A stretch of 64,000 nucleotides of DNA from Gemmatimonadetes bacterium T265 (GCA_019973575.1 BPUI01000002.1:1333888-1397887); one strand, 5' to 3'; positions 1-6,590 are shown, counted from the first letter of the stretch. Numbers and translations are program-made. Notes: generated from the sequence alone by a model not told the origin.

Positions 1-189
1 GCGTGCGGGACCGGCGCGGTCGCGACGGCGACCTTGATCGCGCAATGGACGGGGTCCACGAGCCCGGTCGTGCTCGTGACGTCGTCGGGTCGAGCGGTCG
101 AGGTCACGCCGACGACGGAGGACGGCGGGGCGGCGTTACTGGCGGGCGAGGGTCGGTTGGTCTTTGCCGGGCGTCTCGCGGCTTTGTGA
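1..189 (+). CDS. dapF: Diaminopimelate epimerase, C-terminal fragment
   Basis: The reading frame enters from the left edge and ends at the TGA at 187-189, leaving 62 residues. It opens with ACGTGAVA, the motif around the second catalytic cysteine of diaminopimelate epimerase, and ends with a GEGRLVFAGRL-like tail that matches the family's GPA-x-x-VF-x-G ending. The enzyme interconverts LL- and meso-diaminopimelate in the cytoplasm for lysine and peptidoglycan synthesis. The start and first catalytic cysteine lie outside the window. The gene converges on the TPR gene at 338-1027. The identification rests on the cysteine motif and the tail length. Confidence 0.8.
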   Translation, partial: ACGTGAVATATLIAQWTGSTSPVVLVTSSGRAVEVTPTTEDGGAALLAGEGRLVFAGRLAAL

Positions 190-337
190 ACCCGGTCGGC
201 GCGGACTTCGGACGCGCGACCGTCGAGAACGATGTAAGTCTGCAGACTATAACGGATTAGCGCACGCTATCCACAATTATCCACGGCTCTTAGTTTACAT
301 AACACATATTATGTATTATCGTCGCGGGCGCGGGCGG
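190..337. other. AT-rich convergent spacer with two DnaA-box-like nonamers
   Basis: This spacer separates two convergent genes and is far more AT-rich than the surroundings, especially at 240-320. It holds CTATCCACA (267-275) and TTATCCACG (277-285), each one base from the DnaA box TTATCCACA. They are direct repeats 10 bp apart. An imperfect palindrome, ACATATTATGT, lies at about 306-316. No promoter is expected between convergent genes, so the boxes need another explanation: a DnaA-titration or origin-related site, or chance in AT-rich DNA. Confidence 0.4.
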
Positions 338-1027
338 TCACCTCGCACGCGCGTTCAACTCGCCGACGCGCACCCGGGCTTCGTCCGCCACCCCGCGCGC
401 GCCGGTGTCGACCAGCGTTTGCCAGACCCGCCGCGCGTTTGCCAAATCGCCTGCTCCCTCGTACGCGCGCGCGGCGTCTCCGAGCAGCGCTGCCCGCGCG
501 TCCGGCCCGGCGTCCGTCGCGAGCCGCTCGAACACCACGGCCGCCGCCTTCGGACGTCCGGCCCCCTCCTCCCCAACGGCGCGCAACCGTTCGGTCGCCT
601 CGCGCCAGTCCGCCGGCACCGAGCCGCTGCCCAGCACCCGCAGCCCGTCCGCGTATTTCTGCTGGTCGTAGTACGATTGCGCGAGCAACAGGCGCGCGTG
701 CGCGCCGGCCGGCGTATCGCCGTACCGCCCGGACACCTGCTGCAACGCCTGGGCGGCCCCGGGATCCCCTTGAGCAAATCTCGCCTCCGCCTCGTACAGC
801 GCGCGGTCGGCTCGCTCCGCACTCGCCTGCGACGACGCCCGCCACGCGAAGGCAGCCCCGATCGCGACCACCGCGACGAGTGCCGCGCCGCCGACCGCGC
901 GCCCGTTGTGTTCCAGCCACGCGGCCGCGGAGTCGCCCGACGACCGCGCCGTCGGCACGCCGATCGGGCGCGGCGCGGGCGTGGTGTCGGCGACGTCGTA
1001 GCTGGGTGCGGTCGGCGGGACGGTCAT
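338..1027 (-). CDS. Membrane-anchored tetratricopeptide-repeat protein
   Basis: A 229-residue protein with a short proline-rich cytoplasmic head, one transmembrane helix at about residues 45-67 (GGAALVAVVAIGAAFAWRA) and a TPR-type helical repeat region to the end (for example YDQQKYADGLRVL). It resembles the YfgM/TPR_21 class of periplasmic scaffolds. The ATG at 1027 is preferred because the frame further upstream runs through the att core and tRNA remnant, giving an arginine-rich, implausible N-terminus. Before prophage insertion this gene lay immediately downstream of tRNA-Arg(CCT); integration has changed its upstream DNA at 1069. The precise function is unknown. Confidence 0.65.
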   Translation of the reverse strand: MTVPPTAPSYDVADTTPAPRPIGVPTARSSGDSAAAWLEHNGRAVGGAALVAVVAIGAAFAWRASSQASAERADRALYEAEARFAQGDPGAAQALQQVSGRYGDTPAGAHARLLLAQSYYDQQKYADGLRVLGSGSVPADWREATERLRAVGEEGAGRPKAAAVVFERLATDAGPDARAALLGDAARAYEGAGDLANARRVWQTLVDTGARGVADEARVRVGELNARAR

Positions 1028-1068
1028 CGGTTCGGAGACGGGTGTGTGCTCGCGCGAAGACGACGCGC

Positions 1069-1107
1069 GACGCCCCCGGCAGGACTCGAACCTGCGGCCA
1101 ACGGTTT
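1069..1107. repeat. attL: left copy of the prophage attachment core
   Basis: Positions 1069-1102 are identical over 34 bp to 48167-48200. After one mismatch the match continues for four more bases. The core covers the T arm, variable loop and part of the anticodon arm of tRNA-Arg(CCT). Only the tRNA 3' half is present here, so this is the displaced bacterial 3' end, while the intact tRNA has been rebuilt at attR. Confidence 0.92.
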
Positions 1108-1441
1108 CGGCAAATCGCCCGAATCGCGCCAAGTAGCGACGGGACAAGAGCTTAGCGCGCGCGATTTAGCGCCGCAACCCCCCGTTTTCGCCGATTCTGG
1201 CGATTCCTCCCGCAACCGAGCCGCAACTCGGCAGGACGCCGCAGGCGCGCCGACGCCGGACATCCACCGCGGCCTGCACCGCGCGACGGCGCTCGTTGCG
1301 GAGGCCGCGCGGCTGCTCCGGGATCCCGACCCGGCCGCGGCGATCGCCGCCATGCGCGGCGCCGCCGCCATCGCCCGCCACCAGGCCGACGCGCTCGACG
1401 CGGTCGTCGCGCGGCTGACACCGGCGGGAGGTGCCGCGTGA
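1103..1441 (+). CDS. 3' part of a phage gene that spans attP
   Basis: The frame is open through the attL core to the TGA at 1439-1441 but has no ATG or GTG start before 1352. In the same frame the right end of the prophage supplies an ATG at 48153, so the circular phage would encode a 128-residue protein: 16 residues from the right end and 112 from here. The C-terminal half is helical and alanine-rich (ATALVAEAARLL, HQADALDAVVARL). Its stop overlaps the GTG start at 1438, as in the neighbouring coupled genes. In the lysogen this piece lacks its own start, or uses an internal ATG at 1352 giving 29 residues. Function unknown. Confidence 0.6.
   Translation, partial: GFGKSPESRQVATGQELSARDLAPQPPVFADSGDSSRNRAATRQDAAGAPTPDIHRGLHRATALVAEAARLLRDPDPAAAIAAMRGAAAIARHQADALDAVVARLTPAGGAA
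1172..1227. promoter_or_regulatory. Putative integrase arm-type sites, left side
   Basis: CCGCAAC occurs at 1172-1178, 1210-1216 and 1221-1227. The last two are spaced 11 bp apart, and the 18-mer at 1211-1228 matches 48046-48063 in 17 positions. The pair begins 103 bp inside attL, mirroring the right-hand pair. Arm sites bind the N-terminal domain of lambda-type integrases. Assignment is by position and repetition only. Confidence 0.6.
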
Positions 1442-1740
1442 GCGCCGCGCTCCAGGAAGCCGCCCCTACCCCGCGGCACCCCTCGCCCGACCCGCGCCAG
1501 AACGCCGGGCGGTACCCGAGCACCCCGCTCGGCGAGCGGATGCGCGAGGTGATGTCGGCGCTACAGCGCGCCTCGCACGCGGTCTGGTCGGGCTCGTTCG
1601 ACGCGGACGGGGGCGACCACGAGGCGGCGGCGCGGCTGCTCGCCGAGGGGTGGGCGCACGTCGAGCGCGTGCGGGCCGAGGCGGATGCGTTAGCGATCGC
1701 CCTCGCGCTGCCGCATGGGGGGGAGGCGGCGCATGCTTGA
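1438..1740 (+). CDS. Hypothetical early phage protein (100 aa)
   Basis: The GTG start at 1438 overlaps the preceding stop, and the TGA at 1738-1740 overlaps the next start region, so the gene is part of a translationally coupled chain. The N-terminus is proline-rich. From about residue 30 the protein looks helical (RMREVMSALQRASHAVW), ending with a long amphipathic helix rich in Ala and Glu. It contains one TTA codon, near 1690. No family is recognised. Its place between the attP-spanning gene and a J-domain protein suggests an accessory early function. Confidence 0.55.
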   Translation: MSAALQEAAPTPRHPSPDPRQNAGRYPSTPLGERMREVMSALQRASHAVWSGSFDADGGDHEAAARLLAEGWAHVERVRAEADALAIALALPHGGEAAHA

Positions 1741-2383
1741 GTACCGCATCACGCCGCTGCCGCCCGTCTGGCCCGGGAAGAGCACGCCGGTGTATCAGCG
1801 GACCCGCGCGCCGTTCAAGACGCTCGAGACGCGGGCGCTCGCGCTGCTCGAGCGCGAGATCCGCATGCTGGGCGGGAAGCGCGTCGAGATCGCGGTCGAC
1901 GCGGAGCCCCGGTACATCCGGCAGGACGGGCAGCTCCGCGCCGACGCGCGGCCGAAGTCGCCGGCCGTGGTCGTGTCGTTCGACGTCCCCGAGGGGAAGC
2001 TGACGACGCGGCTGCAGTTCCCGGCCGACCAGTTCGCGCACTGGTGGTCGAACGTGGACGCGGTCGCGCGCGCGCTCGAGGCGCTCCGCCTGGTCGACCG
2101 CTACGGGGTGCAGCAGGGGCGGCAGTACTCGGGCTACAGGGCGCTGCCCTCGTCGACGGCGCCGACGCAGACCGCGGACGTCGCGGCCGGCGTGATCGCC
2201 TCGGCGCTCGACCTCCCCGGGGCACGGGCCGACATCCTCCGCGACGCCACGGTCGCGAAGCGCGCGATCGTGCGCGCGCGGGCCGCGACGCACCCGGACG
2301 CGAACGGCGGGGCGCGCGCGGCGTACGACGCCGTCGACGCGGCGGCGGCCGTGCTCACGAAGCACCACGGCGGTGCCTCGTGA
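1733..2383 (+). CDS. Early phage protein with C-terminal J-domain-like segment
   Basis: The ATG at 1733 is preceded by a purine-rich GGGGGGGAGG ribosome-binding stretch and gives 216 residues. The first 130 residues are of no recognised type. The C-terminal 60 residues contain a helix (KRAIVRARAATHPD) followed by ANGGARAAYDAVDAAAAVL, in which HPD and the following helix resemble the HPD loop of DnaJ J domains. J-domain proteins are common in siphovirus early regions and recruit or mimic Hsp70 partners. The region before HPD is short for a full J domain, so partner stimulation is inferred. The next gene's GTG overlaps its stop. Confidence 0.55.
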   Translation: MLEYRITPLPPVWPGKSTPVYQRTRAPFKTLETRALALLEREIRMLGGKRVEIAVDAEPRYIRQDGQLRADARPKSPAVVVSFDVPEGKLTTRLQFPADQFAHWWSNVDAVARALEALRLVDRYGVQQGRQYSGYRALPSSTAPTQTADVAAGVIASALDLPGARADILRDATVAKRAIVRARAATHPDANGGARAAYDAVDAAAAVLTKHHGGAS

Positions 2384-2670
2384 GCGGCACCCTACCCCCG
2401 TCCGGCCCCATCCCGCCGCTCGGCCCCGATCCCCTCGACCCCGCGACCTACCCAGCCGAACCGTCGGCCGACGACGCGCGTGCGGCCGAGATCGCGGCGC
2501 GACTCGAAGGGGATGGGCGCGGGTACCTGCTGCCCGGCGCGTGGGCGACGTACGACACGCGCGCGATGCGCACGGACGTCGCCTGGCTCCTCGAGCGGTA
2601 TCGCCACCAGCGCACCGAGCTCGCGCAGCTCGCCGTCCTCGCCAACGACCGAGGGCCGGCCGATGTGTGA
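2380..2670 (+). CDS. Hypothetical early phage protein (96 aa)
   Basis: The GTG start at 2380 overlaps the upstream TGA. The N-terminal 30 residues are a proline-rich, presumably disordered segment. The rest appears helical, ending in TDVAWLLERYRHQRTELAQLAVL, which could pack as a short coiled coil. The stop lies inside the start region of the zinc-finger-like gene at 2663. No family is recognised; the reading frame is supported by coupling on both sides and by high third-position GC. Confidence 0.5.
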   Translation: MSGTLPPSGPIPPLGPDPLDPATYPAEPSADDARAAEIAARLEGDGRGYLLPGAWATYDTRAMRTDVAWLLERYRHQRTELAQLAVLANDRGPADV

Positions 2671-2947
2671 CCACGACGCCGACGCCCTCCTCGTCGCGTG
2701 CACGACGTGCCAGGCCGCGGTCGGCGCGCCGTGCACGCGCGCGCACGACCGCGCCCCGCGGCACCCGCACCGCCTGCGCGTCACGCGGGGCATCCTCTTC
2801 TCAGCCGGCGTGTTCGCGCGCCACCCGGCCAGCCCGACGGCCGGACGCGCGCGGCAGCGGCCGTTCGTCGCTGCGGCCCCGGTGGGCCCGGACGGCGCGC
2901 CCCTCGTCGACGGGATCACGGACGACGCGCCACGGGGGCGGGTGTGA
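2663..2947 (+). CDS. Small zinc-finger-like phage protein (94 aa)
   Basis: The ATG at 2663 overlaps the previous gene's end. Residues 13-38 hold C-x2-C-x2-A-x-G-x-P-C followed by H-x3-R-x-P-H-x-H-x-x-R, a compact zinc-binding pattern seen in small phage and actinobacterial proteins. The remainder is Ala/Pro-rich. The protein probably binds nucleic acid or assists the adjacent methyltransferase, but neither is shown. Its TGA overlaps the GTG of the methyltransferase. Confidence 0.6.
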   Translation: MCDHDADALLVACTTCQAAVGAPCTRAHDRAPRHPHRLRVTRGILFSAGVFARHPASPTAGRARQRPFVAAAPVGPDGAPLVDGITDDAPRGRV

Positions 2948-3741
2948 GCGCGCCCCGGATCTACTACTCCGATCGGGCGATCGAGCTCTGGCACGGCGAT
3001 GCGCTCCGAGTACTCGACGCTCTGGTACCCGCGTCGGTCGACGCGCTCATCACCGACCCGCCGTACTCATCGGGCGGGTTCACGCGCGGCGATCGCGTGC
3101 TCGAGGTGCACACCAAATACGTGACGAGTGGGACGGTGCAAGGCGGCCGCGGCGCGGCCGCCTTCGCGGGCGACAACCGCGACGCGCGCAGCTACCTGGC
3201 GTGGTGCACCCTCTGGCTCGGGGCCGCCCTCCCCGCCCTCAAGCCAGGCGGCCTCGTCGCGCTCTTCACGGACTGGCGGCAGCTGCCCGCGACGATCGAC
3301 GCCTTGCAAACGGGCGGGTTCGTGTGGCGCGGGATCGTGCCCTGGTATAAGCGCGACGCGCGTCCACAGCGAGGACGGTTCACCAACGCGTGCGAGTACG
3401 TGGTGTGGGGCACGGCGGGCGCGCGACCGCTCGAGGGCGCCGTGTACCCCGGCTTCTACGACATCACGACGCCGCGGGCGGCGGTCCGGGAACACATTAC
3501 CGAGAAGCCGATCGCGCTCATGCGCGCACTGCTCGCACCGGTACCGCACGAGGGCCGAGTACTCGACCCGTTCGTCGGCAGTGGGACGACGCTCGACGCC
3601 GCAAAGCAGCTCGGCCTGCAGGCGGTCGGGTGCGAGCTGGTCGAAGACTTCTGTGCAGTCACCGCGCGTCGCCTCGCCGAAGGATCGAAGGCGACACGAG
3701 CCGCCGGTACCCGAGATCTCTTCGCGGAGCCAGCCGCATGA
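2944..3741 (+). CDS. Orphan DNA methyltransferase (beta class, DPPY type)
   Basis: The protein has 265 residues. DPPY, the catalytic motif IV of N6-adenine or N4-cytosine methyltransferases, is at residues 38-41, and FVGSGTT, the AdoMet-binding motif I, is at about 210-216. Motif IV before motif I is the class beta order. No restriction endonuclease lies nearby, so it probably protects phage DNA or modifies its regulation. The GTG at 2944 overlaps the previous stop and removes an arginine-rich upstream extension. The codons around 3100-3700 are slightly less GC-extreme than those of the neighbours. The target sequence is unknown. Confidence 0.88.
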   Translation: MSAPRIYYSDRAIELWHGDALRVLDALVPASVDALITDPPYSSGGFTRGDRVLEVHTKYVTSGTVQGGRGAAAFAGDNRDARSYLAWCTLWLGAALPALKPGGLVALFTDWRQLPATIDALQTGGFVWRGIVPWYKRDARPQRGRFTNACEYVVWGTAGARPLEGAVYPGFYDITTPRAAVREHITEKPIALMRALLAPVPHEGRVLDPFVGSGTTLDAAKQLGLQAVGCELVEDFCAVTARRLAEGSKATRAAGTRDLFAEPAA

Positions 3742-4589
3742 CGCCCCGCCCCCGCCCCACCTCCCTCGCTTGGTTCCCGTACCTCGCCGACGAGTGGGAG
3801 AAGCGCTGCGAGGCGCTCTCGGCCGAGGAGGAGGGCCACCTCATGCGCGCCTGCCGCAAGGCGTGGCGCGCCGACGTCCCGTGCACGCTCGCCGACACGC
3901 CGGCCGCGTGGGAGCGCCTGTTAGGCGCGGCGTGGAAGCGCGCCGTCGCCGCGCTGCGCGTCGACTTCACCCCGGACCCCGACCAGCCCGGCCGCGTCGT
4001 CTGCCTCTGGCTCCGCGCGCTCTGGGAGCAGCAGGCCGGCATCTACCAGCGCCGGTCGACCACCGGCGCGAAGGGCGGCAAGGCGCGGAGCAAAGCCGGA
4101 GCAACCGACGAGCAAAGCGCAAGCAATGCTTCAAGCCATGCTGCGAGCAATGGTGAAGCATTGCTACAGCCGGGCCAGAGCAAAGCCGCCCCAGAAATAA
4201 GAAAGAAGAGGGACTACGTCCCGACGTCCCTTCAGGACGTCGGGGACGTACGTCCCCCCGCGGCGGACGCCGCCGTCGCTGGCGCGCCCCCTGGAGGGGC
4301 GCTGGCGCCGTCGGCTGCCGCGGACGAGCGGGGCGCTGGCGCGCCGAACGGCGACGGCCCGCCCGACCCCGACGCGCTCCGACGGGCGCTCGCGGCCGAG
4401 CCGGCGCTCGCGGAGCTCCTCGGGTCGCGCGCGGCGCCGCCGGGGGGCGAGCGGCGCGAGGGCGGCGGGCTGGCCCCCGCATTCGGGGCGCCGCTCGACG
4501 ACCGCCCGCGGCGCCGCACCCGCGAGGAGGCGAAGGCGCTGCTCGCGGCGTACCCGGACCCCGCGCCGGCGACCGAGGTGGAGCGATGA
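3738..4589 (+). CDS. Replication initiator-like protein (DUF1376 type)
   Basis: The protein has 283 residues. The N-terminal 100 residues (SLAWFPYLADEWEKRCEALSAEEEGHLMRAC and the AWKRAVAAL and YQRRSTTGAKGGKAR segments) fit the DUF1376/YdaU-type domain found in phage replication proteins. The segment at residues 110-175 is low-complexity and Ser/Ala/Asn-rich because the DNA there carries an 11-bp-phased repeat array. The rest is Pro/Ala-rich. The ATG overlaps the methyltransferase stop. By analogy with lambda O it may open the origin inside its own gene. A VRR-NUC nuclease follows directly. Confidence 0.65.
   Translation: MTPRPRPTSLAWFPYLADEWEKRCEALSAEEEGHLMRACRKAWRADVPCTLADTPAAWERLLGAAWKRAVAALRVDFTPDPDQPGRVVCLWLRALWEQQAGIYQRRSTTGAKGGKARSKAGATDEQSASNASSHAASNGEALLQPGQSKAAPEIRKKRDYVPTSLQDVGDVRPPAADAAVAGAPPGGALAPSAAADERGAGAPNGDGPPDPDALRRALAAEPALAELLGSRAAPPGGERREGGGLAPAFGAPLDDRPRRRTREEAKALLAAYPDPAPATEVER
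4088..4256. other. Putative phage replication origin: iterons, AT-rich patch and hairpins
   Basis: Related units of the form (G/A)AGCAANGC start at 4088, 4099, 4110, 4121, 4133, 4145, 4156 and 4178, so the step is 11 or 12 bp, with one double step. Eleven is not a multiple of three, so amino-acid repetition cannot explain it. A purine-rich, AT-richer patch follows at 4191-4212. Next come a long near-perfect hairpin (4216-4229 with 4235-4249) and a 14-bp palindrome GGGACGTACGTCCC (4243-4256). Iterons beside an AT-rich patch inside an initiator gene are the classic lambdoid origin arrangement. Confidence 0.65.
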
Positions 4590-5050
4590 GCTTCGCCATC
4601 CCCGACCACATCGGCGGCATCGCGCGGCAGGCGCTCGAGCGCCAGCTGCGCGAGCAGGCCGACGAGGCCGAGCGCCGCCGCGCGCTCGCGATCACGGCGC
4701 GCGGCGAGGACGTCGCCGCCGTCGAGAAGGCCACGCAGCACGACGTCGTGAAGGTCTTCCGCGCCCTCAAGGGCGAGGTCTACGTCCTCTCGCAGGCGCG
4801 TGCCGCGAAGCAGACGCCCGGCCTGCCCGACCTCTGGGTCGCGTGGCCCGCGCGCGGCGTCGCGGGCTGGTTCGAGACGAAGCGGCCAAAGGGCGGCCGC
4901 CTCTCGGACGAGCAGGTCGCGTTCGCCGCGCAGTGCCTCGCGGCCGGCGTCGCCTACGGCGTCGGCTCGCGGAAGGACGCGGAGGCGTGGGTCATCGCGC
5001 TCGGCCTCGCCTACCGCGACGCGCACGGCGTGCTGGAGCCGGTCCGGTGA
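4586..5050 (+). CDS. VRR-NUC domain nuclease
   Basis: The protein has 154 residues. After an N-terminal helix rich in Arg and Glu, residues 65-125 contain the VRR-NUC pattern: GLPDLWVAW (metal-binding Asp), WFETKRPKGG (Glu-x-Lys) and LSDEQVAFAAQCLAAGV (helix with conserved Gln). These nucleases of the PD-(D/E)xK superfamily occur in phage replication modules. The gene overlaps the replication protein by four bases, so it probably acts in replication or recombination-intermediate processing. The ATG start is preceded by GAGGTGGAGCG. Confidence 0.82.
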   Translation: MSFAIPDHIGGIARQALERQLREQADEAERRRALAITARGEDVAAVEKATQHDVVKVFRALKGEVYVLSQARAAKQTPGLPDLWVAWPARGVAGWFETKRPKGGRLSDEQVAFAAQCLAAGVAYGVGSRKDAEAWVIALGLAYRDAHGVLEPVR

Positions 5051-5096
5051 CGGGCCGTGCGCCTCACACCTCCACCCGTGCGCCGGAGCGCGCCCC

Positions 5097-5735
5097 GTGA
5101 ACCGCCTCCGCATCCCGATCCCGACCTTCGCCGACGTGCGGGCCCTCGGTGCGCGCCTCGTCGCCGCCGAGCACCGGGCCGTCACCGCGGTCGGGCTCTG
5201 GTGGGCCCGGCGCCGGACGGCCGCCGCGCGTGCGACGCCCGGCCCCACGCCCGCGCCCCACGCCCCGGCCGCGCCGCCCGCGCTGCACCCGGCGTTCGCG
5301 CCCGACCCCGTGCCCGGCGTCCCGTCGGACGTCCCGCGCGGCACCACCCCGCTCGGCGTGACCACGCCGGGCTACGGCGCCGCGACCGCGGCGTCGCGTA
5401 CCCCTTTGGAGATCCTCCTCATGGCCGTCACCGCCGACCAAGTCACCATCCAGCACGCCGCCGACGATATCCGCAAGGCGGCCGCCGCCATCCAGGCGCG
5501 CGACCAGACGATCGCCGCGCTGAAGAAGCAGATCGCCGACCTGGGCGTCACCGCGCCCAACCTCACCGACCTCGCGGCCGCGTCCACCGCGCTCGACGCG
5601 CTGCTCAACCCGCCCCCGGCGCCAGCCCCCGCCCCGGCGCCCGCCCCCGCCCCGGCCCCCGCACCCGCGCCGGCTCCAACGCCTGCTCCGGCCGCGCCCA
5701 CCGGCGTCACGGTGAGCGGGCCGACCGCCGCCTAA
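5097..5735 (+). CDS. Hypothetical phage protein with coiled coil and Pro-Ala tail
   Basis: From the GTG at 5097 (GGAG eight bases upstream) the frame encodes 212 residues: a helical head (LGARLVAAEHRAVTAVGLWWARR), a Pro/Ala linker, a coiled-coil segment (DDIRKAAAAIQARDQTIAALKKQIADL) and a tail of about twelve Pro-Ala repeats. An internal ATG at 5420 also has a good GGAG ribosome-binding site, so a 105-residue protein may be made instead or as well. The coiled coil suggests oligomerisation. No family is recognised. Confidence 0.5.
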   Translation: MNRLRIPIPTFADVRALGARLVAAEHRAVTAVGLWWARRRTAAARATPGPTPAPHAPAAPPALHPAFAPDPVPGVPSDVPRGTTPLGVTTPGYGAATAASRTPLEILLMAVTADQVTIQHAADDIRKAAAAIQARDQTIAALKKQIADLGVTAPNLTDLAAASTALDALLNPPPAPAPAPAPAPAPAPAPAPAPTPAPAAPTGVTVSGPTAA

Positions 5736-5818
5736 CCGGCCCGGAAAACAACGGCGAAAACAACGGCCGGGCGTCGCACATTGGGCGTCCGGTCATCCCC
5801 GCACCCCGGAGTGTGTCC

Positions 5819-6223
5819 GTGCCCGCGACGCCCGCCCGCGCGATCGCCGCCCCCGAAGCGTACGCCCCGCACCCGTTGCCGTCGCCAGGCGGAGTGGAGC
5901 GCCGCGCCACGCGCCGCACCCGCTACGCACACGGCGACACCCGCACCGCGGGGTGGCTCGACGGGCCGATCGAGTCGGCGCTGTGCTGCGCCCGCGGTCA
6001 CCACGTGAAGGACGGCGCCCTCGTCACCGGGGAGCAACCGATCCGGTGCCCGCGGGACGACTGCCGCGGCCTCCTCTGGGTGATCGTCACCCGGTCCGGC
6101 GCGGTGTTCGTCGCCGAGGTGGACTGGAGCGACGTCCGCGCGATCAAGGCGCTCGCGTCCGTCGTGGAGACGCTCCGCTACCTCGGCGCGCCGATCTGGC
6201 CACGGCCAGCGGGGCGCGTCTAA
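5819..6223 (+). CDS. Zinc-ribbon-like phage protein (134 aa)
   Basis: The GTG at 5819 is seven bases after GGAG. Residues 55-85 contain CCARGH followed 20 residues later by C-x4-C, a plausible treble-clef or zinc-ribbon site. A compact beta-strand segment (LLWVIVTRSGAVFVAEV) and a C-terminal helix follow. The 83-bp gap upstream has a direct repeat of AAAACAACGG and a flanking GCCCGG/CCGGGC inverted repeat that may act as a terminator. This is the last gene of the left early block. Function unknown; a DNA-binding role is inferred from the zinc-like motif. Confidence 0.55.
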   Translation: MPATPARAIAAPEAYAPHPLPSPGGVERRATRRTRYAHGDTRTAGWLDGPIESALCCARGHHVKDGALVTGEQPIRCPRDDCRGLLWVIVTRSGAVFVAEVDWSDVRAIKALASVVETLRYLGAPIWPRPAGRV

Positions 6224-6294
6224 CGCATACCGGGGACCTACACCCGACGTGCCGACACGCAAGCCGCCCCGTTCCCGGTGAACTTCACGATGGG

Positions 6295-6323
6295 GTCTGC
6301 CCCGCGTGCGCGGGGATGACGCC
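6295..6323 (+). repeat. Solitary type I-E-like CRISPR repeat
   Basis: These 29 bases are centred on CCCCGCGTGCGCGGGG and end in ATGACGCC. They match the common type I-E repeat form (GT, four variable bases, CCCCGCG, variable loop, GCGGGGATGACCCC) at 22 of 29 positions by my alignment. The length, stem and 3' handle position all agree. No second copy lies one repeat-spacer unit (61 bp) away and no cas genes are in the window. It could be a crRNA-mimicking anti-CRISPR unit or merely a GC-rich hairpin. A further inverted repeat, CGCCTA-GTAT-TAGGCG (6320-6335), overlaps its 3' end. Confidence 0.45.
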
Positions 6324-6377
6324 TAGTATTAGGCGGTACTCGCACCATTCACCCCGCGCACCAGGAGTGCAGCCGAA

Positions 6378-6590
6378 ATGAACGACCTCACGCCAGTCGG
6401 CTGGTTGGTGATGGACATGGCTCCGGACGGTTTCGCCGCGCGGCGCTACATCGTCGTTTTTACCAAGGCAACTCCGGGCATGATGTTGGGTCCGGTCGCG
6501 GCTGGGCCCTTCGATTCCGAAGAGGTAGCCCAGCGCGAGGCTGACAGGTTGGAAGCCGCCAACCCGCTGCTGGACGCCCGTTCGAAGTAG
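6378..6590 (+). CDS. Small hypothetical protein (70 aa)
   Basis: The ATG at 6378 has an AGGAG ribosome-binding site about 11 bases upstream. The sequence is compact and mixed alpha/beta (YIVVFTKATPG, then EEVAQREADRLEAANPLL), without membrane segments. Base composition is noticeably less GC-rich than the flanking late genes, as expected of a separately acquired cargo gene. It stands alone between the early block and the packaging genes, directly downstream of the solitary CRISPR-like repeat. That is the position in which anti-CRISPR genes are often found, but nothing in its sequence shows such a role. Confidence 0.6.
   Translation: MNDLTPVGWLVMDMAPDGFAARRYIVVFTKATPGMMLGPVAAGPFDSEEVAQREADRLEAANPLLDARSK

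Noticed and set aside
164..920. Long open frames on both strands over 164-920, including a 5' extension of the plus frame ending at 1441
   Set aside because: They are Arg/Pro-rich shadows of the TPR gene caused by high GC. Only the part of the plus frame downstream of the att core shows protein-like composition and coupling.
5600..5690. Pro-Ala repeat region read on the minus strand as a Gly/Ala-rich protein
   Set aside because: It is the mirror of the plus-strand Pro-Ala tail of the 5097-5735 gene, which has better ribosome-binding sites and coiled-coil sequence.
6338..6377. A second CRISPR-like repeat near ACCCCGCGCACC
   Set aside because: Only about ten bases match, the hairpin is missing and the distance does not fit one repeat plus spacer.
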